Assembly: GCF_963675165.1 (NCBI RefSeq)
Contig: NC_087379.1
Location: 6,782,839-6,846,838, forward strand
Reading direction: 5' to 3'
Length of the DNA stretch: 64,000 nucleotides
Source of the DNA: Halichondria panicea
Taxonomy: Eukaryota; Porifera; Demospongiae; Suberitida; Halichondriidae
Below the pieces are notes generated by a model. It made no database searches and was not told the origin of the DNA. It saw only the letters and a list, made by a program, of their open reading frames with translations. Positions 56,101 to 64,000 of this stretch are shown in pieces. The number at the start of each line of letters is the position of its first letter. Within the stretch, counting starts at the first letter, position 1. Made by a program: the position numbers and the translations under genes.

Positions 56101-59100
56101 AGACAGGCCTATCCCACACTGGTTCTTACTGTATGGGTGGCCACACAGACAGACAAATAATGCTAGCTTTGTCACTCATACAATTCCTACACAAAAGGCT
56201 TATCACAGGGATGTGCCCACGGTTGGCCAACACTGGTCCACTTTTGACAACCAAAGTAATAACAATGCATCTCTTATAGGCCTAGTTTACGAGATATCAC
56301 GCTATAAAATTAATGGGCAAAATATATGGTGTGTTGAATTGTGATTGAGGATTGGAAATAGCCACTACTTTAAATCAGGGCACATCATTGGAAATATAAT
56401 TGGCCAATCTCTCACCTGAGGTCCAGTTTCTTGATCTTCCTCTTGACGAGTAGCCCCTCAGCCAGAGCCGTCATTCCCTCGTGCGTGATGCGACATGCCT
56501 TGAGGTTGAGCTGCTCTAGATTGGGCAGAGAGTGGTGTTTGAGCATGAGCTGTGCTAACATCTCGCTTCCCTTGGTACCCAGGTTGTTGCCCTCCAGGTT
56601 TAGACAGCTGCAGAGAAAGGGAAAATTAAGGGTACTTTAGTTATTGGGGTTAGGTCATAAGTCAGTCATACGTGTATAACAATTCAATAGGCTCTGGCAT
56701 ACTCGAGCTTCAAACATCAACTAAAACCCATCTGCACAGTGTATATACTTAATCTGCTATTATTTTGTGTTGACCTTCATAATGTTGTTCCTTGTTAAAA
56801 AGCGCTAGCATTTTCCCACGTAGAATACTTGTCAACCACATACATGTAAAGCATAAAATGAAGCCATAATTGACCACATAAGTTCCGGGGCTGAACTCAA
56901 CTCAACGCAAATAGATTAGTGAAGCTAGGTCTCCATAACTTTGGAATTAAACTGCGAAACTGCAGCATTACGGTACTAGTACTGGGGTGGTGGTACAGCC
57001 ATAAATAATTACGAAGCTCTGGTCGGTTTCAACTCCTCCACTCTACGCGACAGTTATGAAGCAGAGTACGCATAGCAATCTGACCAGGGCCACTAGCGAC
57101 CCTTACAATAGACACTCGGGTCGACAGATTAGCCCGCCAAAAGAAATGATTGTACAGAGTAGGGATGAGAGGATCTAACTCACGTAAGACAGTCGCTGGT
57201 TAGCTGAGTCTCTGCCAGTTTGGAGACATGGCGATCAGTGATGTCCAGATAAGGCATATCCAACACCTGGACAAAGCATCATCAAGAGAAAGGGGGCAGC
57301 ATCCATTGCTTACCTTGAGAGCTCCAGCACTTCTGGCCATCCCCTTTACCAGCTCTCTGAACCCTTTCTCTCCAAGGCCCACCTCCCCCTGCAGATAAAG
57401 CCATACACTTATATGATGGTAGTATAGATGAAAAGAAGAACTCTGGGAACTAATCAACCATTACAATTCAATTGCAACAACTGTGGCTATTTATCAAACC
57501 CTAACATCTACCCACCAGAATCAGAACAACAAAGCTGTGACAGTGACAGTGACAGTGACAGTATGTGCAACACAATACAGCACACAAGAGTAGCAGAGGA
57601 GGTCCACAAGAAGGACCACAACCATGAGCCTAACATGATTTTTTGCTCAATCAGTATTTCACCTTCATTGAGAGACTAGCTCCTTTGTATTAAAAACTAG
57701 CTAACGATACAAGATAGAGGACTATAACTAAGTGGAGTGCAACACAAAACACATCTCTCTAAAAGGCAAGTTATATGAAAAAGCTGATTTTGTCTTGCAG
57801 AGGAGTTCAAAATACACACACATACATATCATCTAAATGTAGACTGCATGACCACCATGTAGATGACCCCATGGTCAATCATAATTATGGTCAATTAAAA
57901 CCCAGACAAAACAAAGAGGCAGACAATTAAAGCCAAATTTAGAGGTGTATAATTATAAAGGTACACAATTATTACTGGCCATGCATTATAACCCACAAAC
58001 ACTATAGGCATACAAATAAAAGCACAATTGAACCTTGGACATGGTGAGGTGTGTGAGTTGTGGCAGCTGTTGGATGATCTGAGAGAGAAAGTAATAGTTG
58101 GAGCGAATATTGTCAGGTGAGAACGTGACCAGGTCAAACCGAGAGAGACAGTCTTTAGAGAGCTCCAATGTCTGGTAGAGCAGCTAGGGAGAGAGGAGGG
58201 ATAATTATAAGAAGGTGTATTTGATTGCAAAGGAGAGGCCCAAAGTTATGGAAAACACAAATAAAGTGAAGCAATGAACAAAAAAAGTGTAAATTAAATC
58301 ACATGATAAGAAAACAAAGCTACAACCCAAGGTGAGAGTGAGACTGAGATAAGAAGCAAGGCTAGAAGATGCTCCCCACCTTAAAGTCAGGGTTGTCATT
58401 GAGTTTGCTGACCAACTCTTGCAGGTTGTGCTGGAGGTACAAGTGTTTCCAGGGAGACTTGATGCTGGCACTATAGGACTGGGGGAGCTCCTGTAAACAA
58501 AAAATTAATATTAATTTACAATGTTTGTTCAATGATGCGTAACAATCATGATGTAAGATGTTATCAACCTGCACGCTTCATTTGCTATATCCACGACCTG
58601 ATAAAAATTAGCTGGGAAAATTGTCTCCAGTCTCTACCAGCTAACATTTCACGTTGTTTAGAACATACACAATCACGAGCACTACAGTACGTGATTTTTG
58701 TTTTCTTACCGTGAGACAGAAACGGGTTTCACAGAGAGTCCTCCACTGGTCCTCGTCGTCATGGAGATGGCTATCAGAGGTCACCATTTCCTGAAGGGGT
58801 CGGATTGCTCCCAATCTCTGCTTCTCAAACTCTGTACGCAAAAACATATAGGGGTTAGTAATTAAAGTCTATTTGCGTTGAGTTCAACCCCAGAAGTTAT
58901 GTGGTCAATTATGACTTCATTTGTGGTGGACAAGTATGCCTGGGACTTCTAATGGAAAATGCTAACTTTTAGCTGGTTGGAGCTTACTAGCTCTACAGCA
59001 TATAGATAGAAGCGCTTTTTAACAGAGATGGTATATGAAACTTTGAATTTCAGTGAAGTATGACAAAGTTATGACAATTTTATGAAGGTCAAACTCAACA

Positions 59101-62100
59101 CAAATAGACTTTAGGCATAAGTTAGTAGTGTTACACATACTCATTTCAGATACATGTACATGACAGATTTGTGCAGTATTTTGCAATAATAAAAATGTTT
59201 TGCATACCTTCTGGAGAGAGAACTTCGATGCCTTTGTCTCCATGGTAGCGCTTCTCTTGTGAGTTGATGATGGCCTGTCTCAACTGAGTGACCATCTCCT
59301 CATCGGACAGTGGTTTCTGACCAATCCGTTCATAAAACAACCTGCAGTGGACACAGTGTGAGTCACAACCTAATGAGGCCCTCAAATCATTCAGAATGTG
59401 ACAATAGGGGGACAGTGGGGAAGATTATTGCTTACTTAACACATATGCGATACTCAAAAATTGCATTATTTACGTGAAGTTGTTGACAGCTCGAATGCTT
59501 TTCCTCTCACTGAGCAGCTGGTCTTCATCACTCTGCAGGTGTGTGGGTGTGTGGCAGGTCATGTGATGCTCATCACTATTATATCACAGTACACACCTTG
59601 GGTAGGAGGGAGTGATGCTTGTCATACTGATGCACTGGATACACAAACACCCTATATAATGGACAGACCAGGATTACAAATTTGCATTGAATTTTTCATT
59701 TCACAAGAGGTCACTTCAACAGAAAAGTCCAGAAGGAAGGTGATGTAACTAATTGTGAAGTCATAGGAAAAAGGCCAAGCTCTAGACCACGTACTACATC
59801 ATTCCAACCATAGATTGAAGGATAGGAAACGGAGTGGTGCACATGATGATTTTACATTGAATCTGCAGTGGAGCCTCAAAAATGATCTGCGTTACGAGGC
59901 TATTAAGCACATTTTTGCCGGGTAACTCCCAAAGCTGTGTTTCCTCGAGACATCATCTCTTTCAGCAATTTATAACACGCCTAGTCCATGAGCCACGTGT
60001 AGTACTTGCTAATGACTGACCACACCCAGTAAAAAGAGACTTTCCAATAAAGTTATATGTTCCCAAGGCTGTTTTAGAGCTATTGGAACATATAACGTGT
60101 AAGCGTGCTGGTTATGACTACTACAATAGGTATAGACCTTGAAATATTGAAATATAAGTGAGTTGCACGGACTAAGCACAGTTACTTGTAGTTTATTATG
60201 CACTGAGTGTAGAAATAGATATTTTTGTGATGGCCTCGATTAAACCGCAGCGTAGCGCGGATGTTACTCGAGATACCAACCGTTTCCTATCCCTCTAACT
60301 CTTCAATCTATGCTCCAACATACCTATTAAACACCAGTTGCATCATCAAAAAGCGTAGTCCAGATAAATTGTATGCAGAGAAGCTCTTGGAAATTCTCTG
60401 TGTATCAATTTTCTGGTCAGGTTGAGATATGTTCAGCTCAGGGTACTTCTTAATGATTCTCCTTGCGTTTCGATCCTGTGACTCCGATAGATAGGTGGAG
60501 GCTAGCTCCTCCCACGTTCCCCCAGTCACCCCTAGTAGCACCACTAGGTGGCCCAAAGCAGGGGTGAACTGTGTGTGTGCGTGGGGGGGGGGGGGTTGCC
60601 AGTATAGTGTGGTATTTTTCACTACTTCCTACCAAGAGGTTGGATTTTACCAGATTACCCTATGCTATTCCAGTGTTAATGGGATGTGAAAAGGTGTAAA
60701 TGACAGAACACTATAGGGCTCACTATCAACACCCCAGGCAACAACAGTGACACTGACTCACATCCACATGCCTCTTAGCTGGGTCACTGAGGAAATTCTT
60801 CAAGCTCTCCTTAGCACTGGAGACTAGTGACTGGTGTTGTGAGATGAGCTCCAGGAACAGTCTGTGCATGTAACAGTAGCTGTGCAGGTACCTCAGGGCA
60901 TCACCTCCACCATCACTATTGGCAAAACTACAGGAGGGGAGAAAGATATACAAATGAGTATGCAATAACCACTTATAATTATTATAATTATTAGAATAAG
61001 GCCCACAGCTGTTTAAGTTAGGCCATCCCTTCTGCAGTAAATTCATACACTATACAGGCCAACTCATTCTCTGGCTAGCTAATGACAGGTACACAGTAAA
61101 TTTACCATTTCATATCACCTACATAATTATATTATCAGTACAACAGAAAACAGATTATTCCCAAATAATAATGATAAGGTATTTGTCATAATTCACTAGC
61201 CACATCCTCTCTCTATAGCCAGTACATGAATGGCTGGCTAGCTCACCTGACTGTCAGATGACAGAGAATCCGTGGGAAAAAATCCAAAGCCATCGAAGGT
61301 TCAAAATCGTTGGGGCTACCGGCATAGATCGTGCTTAGAGATCGTTGAGCGAGGTGAAGGGAGCGCTCGGGATGAGAGCTCTGAATGTCTGCACGTGAAA
61401 GAGAATTAACCAAAGTGATCAACAGACATTAGAAATTGATGATTTAAATTCGAGAATTTGGTTGAGAAATTCTACGCTATTTGGCTCCAGAGCCCTCAGC
61501 AGAAATTTTCGTGGGTTCTAATATTCGCGGTTCAATGCCAGGAAACCACACCCACCAATAGCTTTGCATGTGAAATACTGGTGCGTGGGAGTTTATCCCG
61601 GTTTTAATTTTCAAGTTAATTGCTCTGCCATCGAAAAACACGAAATTTTGCACCTCAAGAAAATTTACAACTTACAAATTGGAAACCAGTTCGAGAAAGA
61701 GACACCCCACGCTTCTTTGACCTTTGACCCTCGGAAAGCATTGAGAGAGATGATGTCTGGCACACAGTTCACATTGTGTACTCTCCCAGTCCTGCATCAG
61801 TTGCAACATGTCATGAAAATTAATACCAGTAAGAAGACACCACTGCACTGATTGAGTCTGTAGTAGACCCTCCTCTACCACACAACACCATACACCATGT
61901 AGGCCACAGATGAATAAAGTGTCACCAGTAAGGCCATTCATTACTACTCCACTACTCTAACCTCAAGCCACTGATAGGTGATTGGGTGGTACTATACCGC
62001 CTCTCCTTTACTGTGGGCACAGTAAGTTAGTAAATACCCAGGATTGCATCACGTGGTAACATGCAGGCTCCACCAACATTTAATGGCCAAAAACTGAGGG

Positions 62101-63799
62101 CAACTTAAGTAAATGTAATTTACCTGAGGTCCTTGGAGCAGGTTATGCCAATGCCCAGTGGTACCTCAGAGTGCGGCCTCTGTGTGAAGAAGCACACTGC
62201 CTCCTCCAGATAGAGGGAGTCCAGGGAGGGGGGAGGTGGCCCATTAGGGTTGACCTGTAGTTGGGGGAGGGAGGTGGGTTGTAACAGTGTTGAGACAAGT
62301 TATAGAGCCGGTGGGCTGGGGGGGGACTGTACTTGCACACTGTATCGTGGCTGTATTTACGTACCTCAGAAAATGTGGGCCAGTAGTTTCTTGGTCGATG
62401 CTTGCATCCAGTGCAGCTATACCTGAGACTCTAGATCAGAAAATAAAATCATGATAAAATTAATTAGTAACAAACCACCAACCTGTTCCACAGAGAAACG
62501 CACTCCACCCTCCCATTTGTTCTTCTCTTGGGCGTAGTCTGTAAGATCCTCGAGATTTTGCAGAGCAATTTCAGCAGTTCCCTCAAACAAGAGAGCTGCA
62601 AGAATGAATAACACTCATACATACAGTGGAATCTACAGGCACTTGTAATCTAGTTCAACAAACACAACAAAACACTGAAGGAAGAATTTATATTTTGTTG
62701 TACACTACTGCTAGAGGGCAAATGGGAGAATGATTTTCTGGTCAATTAAAAGTACCTTGAAGTTGTATCAAAACACTAGATACAGTGTACGCTGGAGACC
62801 ACATTTGGTATCTTTGTGAGGTATTTTGTGCAATTCCATCCTCATGGTTTAAGATATCCAGATTAACCCTGTTATTTGAGCTCACACATGGATGTCCAAT
62901 TCTGCTGAGCATTGTCACTTCTGGTGGGTCCCTAGGGTGTTGAAATATAAACAGGTTGATTGTTGTGAACAAAATTAATATAGCATGAGAAGAATCTGAG
63001 TGAATTGCGTAGGATAATTGCATAGTGAGCTGGCCCTATCTGATTGGCTAGAAGTGTTTACACACTGATATACCTGCCCATATGGCATCAGTTGTACCTT
63101 GGATAATTGTTTACAAAAGAAATTGAAAAGTGAAAAATTCCTCCCTCATATGGTGTACCCTCAGGTCCTTTTATGTTGCCATGCCACTCAGCAAAGTTGT
63201 GTTGGAGTGGGGACACACACACATGGGGCAGGGAGCTGTGTGATAAAACACAGTACATTACCATTACATACAAATCTTAATTAGAGACACTAGCTCACAT
63301 GTCTTTGATTTGAAGGTACTCTTTGAACAGACGCTGTAAAAAGTAATTAGACTACAATTTACTTAAATATGCATGAACCTTTGTTAGGCTAGATTCTTTG
63401 GTGAGATCGACTCTTGCAAGTGTTGCTGATGAGATATCGGAGAGATCAGACACATCTGATTCAGCATATTCTAGCAACTTCTTTGTGGAGATACTGGACG
63501 CACCCCATGTGTTGGCATACCTGCCATGCCCCCCTCGTCCTTGTCCACGTCCTCCGCTCATTCTCCCAGAGCTATAATTGGTGATTTTCCAAGTGGGTGT
63601 GCTGTGAGGTGGACCCTAATAAATAGAGAACCATAATTATGTTTTTCACGTTTATAGAGCTATTGATTAACAGAGCTCAGTATATACGCACACAATTATA
63701 GCAATGGATACACTATGGCAGCAATGCAAGTAGCTAAACCTTGCTCGGAGTCAACCACCTTTTTATCCTGAGGCTTGGGGTCCCATCAGAGTTGTCCAT
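51989..63799 (-). CDS. Gene G: inactive-E2 (UBC/UEV-like) + LRR + RRM protein
   Basis: Thirty-five exons in transcript order: 63799-63740, 63615-63379, 63333-63299, 63235-63098, 62931-62756, 62595-62483, 62430-62365, 62254-62124, 61791-61676, 61388-61247, 60927-60762, 60568-60324, 59651-59597, 59532-59474, 59341-59208, 58831-58710, 58490-58380, 58183-58034, 57388-57314, 57266-57184, 56607-56416, 56128-55960, 55787-55692, 55509-55450, 55378-55305, 55187-55121, 55017-54910, 54774-54652, 54515-54408, 54235-54140, 54071-53974, 53883-53811, 53104-52946, 52597-52469, 52138-51989. They total 4,116 nt, in frame, about 1,371 aa. Start ATG 63799 begins MDNSDGTPSLRIKRWL; an in-frame ATG at 63561 (MSGGRGQGRGG) is an alternative. 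Residues about 100-225 form a UBC fold without its cysteine, about 226-700 are unrecognised, about 703-1226 are LRRs, and about 1262-1345 an RRM. It could couple ubiquitin binding to RNA or ribonucleoprotein targets (inference). A missed micro-exon is possible between 57388 and 58034. Confidence 0.8.
52713..52790. mobile_element. Short hairpin element in an intron of gene G
   Basis: Twenty-base arms, beginning agactcgcgaaaatacg (52713-52732) and ending cgtattttcgcgtgtct (52771-52790), match except one base and flank a 38 bp spacer. The cgcgaaaat motif recalls the ends of the family 1 MITE, but the two are otherwise different. Probable MITE remnant. Confidence 0.7.
53236..53587. mobile_element. 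MITE, family 2, TA target duplication, in an intron of gene G
   Basis: A 352 bp element begins ccgtaagacctcgatttaag and ends with the reverse complement ...ttaaatcgagatcttacgg (two mismatches in 25), flanked by TA (53234-53235, 53588-53589). The interior repeats gcgaccctccaaatatgcgacac twice in related form (53258 and 53465) and holds an agcctcgatt-containing segment (53382-53440) like the spacer hairpins at 19888 and 39820. Confidence 0.85.
56757..56933. mobile_element. MITE, family 3, shorter copy, in an intron of gene G
   Basis: This stretch is the reverse-complement relative of 58866-59110. Shared blocks include aattgaccacataagtt, agcgctagcattttcc, tgaccttcataatg and caacgcaaatag. It is about 70 bp shorter, so internally deleted or diverged. 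Confidence 0.7.
57538..57561. repeat. (CAGTGA)n short tandem repeat
   Basis: About four copies of gacagt lie in the intron 57389-58033 of gene G. The rest of that intron shows nothing recognisable. Confidence 0.75.
58380..62430 (-). other. Middle region of gene G, no family recognised
   Basis: Eleven exons (62430-58380) encode about 450 residues. Visible landmarks are a CxxC-H motif followed by aromatic residues (SLRYSCTGCKHRPRNYWPTF, residues 254-273), a conserved-looking core with DIISLNAFRGSKVKEAWGVS and SNWFPIYI, helical Leu-rich segments (LHSYCYMHRLFLELI, LGHLVVLLGV), and an acidic/charged stretch SDEDQLLSERKSIRAVNN. Composition is that of a folded, conserved protein, not of spurious reading frame. 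I do not assign a function. Confidence 0.6.
58866..59110. mobile_element. MITE, family 3, longer copy, in an intron of gene G
   Basis: The ends agtctatttgcgttgagttc and the complement of ...actcaacacaaatagact match over about 24 bp with three mismatches. Length is 245 bp with no coding capacity. A clear target duplication was not identified. Confidence 0.72.
62483..63333 (-). other. UBC (E2-like) domain of gene G lacking the catalytic cysteine
   Basis: Exons at 63333, 63235, 62931 and 62595 encode RLFKEYLQIKD, FAEWHGNIKGPEGTPYEGG, IFHFSISF, NNYPRDPPEVTMLSRIGHP and WSPAYTVSSVLIQLQALL. This is the E2 core in the usual order. In active E2s an HPN motif is followed eight residues later by the catalytic cysteine in a CLDIL context. 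Here it reads HPC (170-172) and N180 in VNLDIL, with an insertion of about 12 residues before the conserved WSPA. The product should bind ubiquitin or an E2 partner rather than carry ubiquitin, like UEV proteins (family knowledge plus inference). Confidence 0.85.
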
Positions 63800-63934
63800 G
63801 TGTACGGGTATATATACGTCAATTGATTCTACACTTCCTGTACCCACCCATTAATGGACTGCATTTATAAAACCCACAGACTTGTTTGTTGTCTAGCTAG
63901 CTACGTCTACATGTAGTAGGTCCTGCAAGCAGAA
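63800..63934. promoter_or_regulatory. Probable divergent promoter between gene G and the right-edge gene
   Basis: Only 135 bp separate the inferred start codon of G (63799, minus) from ATG 63935 (plus). The interval has tatatata at 63809-63816 and several agcta stretches. Two genes this close and head to head probably share promoter elements, though 5' UTR introns could place the true starts elsewhere. Confidence 0.5.
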
Positions 63935-64000
63935 ATGCCAGGTTATAAGATTACATTGGAGTCGAGCCAAAATGACAAGTTGCAGGTTGGAGTATGTGCA
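63935..64000 (+). CDS. Start of an unknown + strand gene (partial)
   Basis: ATG at 63935 opens a frame of 22 codons to the window end, beginning MPGYKITLESSQND. The composition is protein-like and the context (divergent, 135 bp from G) fits a first exon. A possible donor ttgcag/gttgga lies at about 63985. The product is not recognised. Confidence 0.45.
   Translation, partial: MPGYKITLESSQNDKLQVGVCA

Larger units (their letters stand above)
53811..58183 (-). other. Leucine-rich repeat block of gene G
   Basis: Fifteen exons (58183 down to 53811) encode ribonuclease-inhibitor-like LRRs such as CLNLEGNNLGTKGSEMLAQL, LEQLNLKACRITHEGMTAL, THLDLSRCGLSSQSVE, LTSLDLSFNSIGKHGARIL, VLKLDDNSLGAAGAHYL and QYLDLGLNKV. 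Many introns are phase 0 and exons are close to multiples of 28 to 41 residues, as in NLR-type LRR genes where one exon equals about one repeat. LRR blocks of this kind mediate protein binding. Confidence 0.85.

Overview
The window is eukaryotic. Every gene is split by many short GT-AG introns, the DNA is AT-rich, and small inverted-repeat elements are scattered through introns and spacers. Eph-receptor-type ectodomains combined with long arrays of CCP (sushi) domains and a double-cysteine Ig-like domain suggest an early-branching metazoan, and a demosponge is my best guess. That is inference from domain content and repeat style, not from a marker gene. Positions 1 to about 51.7 kb hold six tandem + strand genes, here called A to F. 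Each full-length copy reads: signal peptide, Eph-receptor-like ligand-binding domain (LBD), Eph-like cysteine-rich domain, two fibronectin III domains, a Pro/Cys-rich linker, an Ig-like domain, 11 to 29 CCP domains, a second Ig-like domain, stop. None encodes a kinase or SAM domain. A, cut by the left edge, ends in a transmembrane helix and a short tail of about 30 residues. B to F have no membrane segment and look secreted. My exon models close in frame for B (about 1,545 aa, 12 CCPs), C (about 1,598 aa, 13 CCPs), E (about 2,042 aa, 21 CCPs) and F (about 2,494 aa, 29 CCPs). D carries a stop codon directly after the LBD and a later frameshift. B/D/F share one signal-peptide type and C/E another. 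The B-C spacer matches D-E, and C-D matches E-F, so the cluster grew by duplicating a two-gene block of about 16 to 20 kb. CCP number then changed through local tandem duplication of exon-plus-intron units of 489 or 507 bp. Two spacers (B-C and D-E) keep decayed exons of another gene, with a TIL-like cysteine-rich motif followed by an Ig-like exon. From 51,989 to 63,799 on the minus strand lies one 35-exon gene, G. It reads in frame across all predicted junctions to about 1,371 aa. It joins an E2 ubiquitin-conjugating (UBC) fold lacking the catalytic cysteine, a long middle region I do not recognise, a ribonuclease-inhibitor-like leucine-rich repeat (LRR) block and a C-terminal RNA recognition motif (RRM). 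At the right edge a + strand ORF starts at 63,935, divergent from G and 135 bp away. Mobile DNA includes two near-identical 226/227 bp MITEs with TA target duplications (3343 and 12502), a 1.9 kb element in an intron of E (31655), three more inverted-repeat elements in introns of G, and short hairpins in the spacers, one confirmed by an empty paralogous site. By inference, B to F would make soluble multidomain surface-recognition or decoy proteins beside a membrane-tethered relative (A). Ligand binding, allorecognition or immune roles are hypotheses only.
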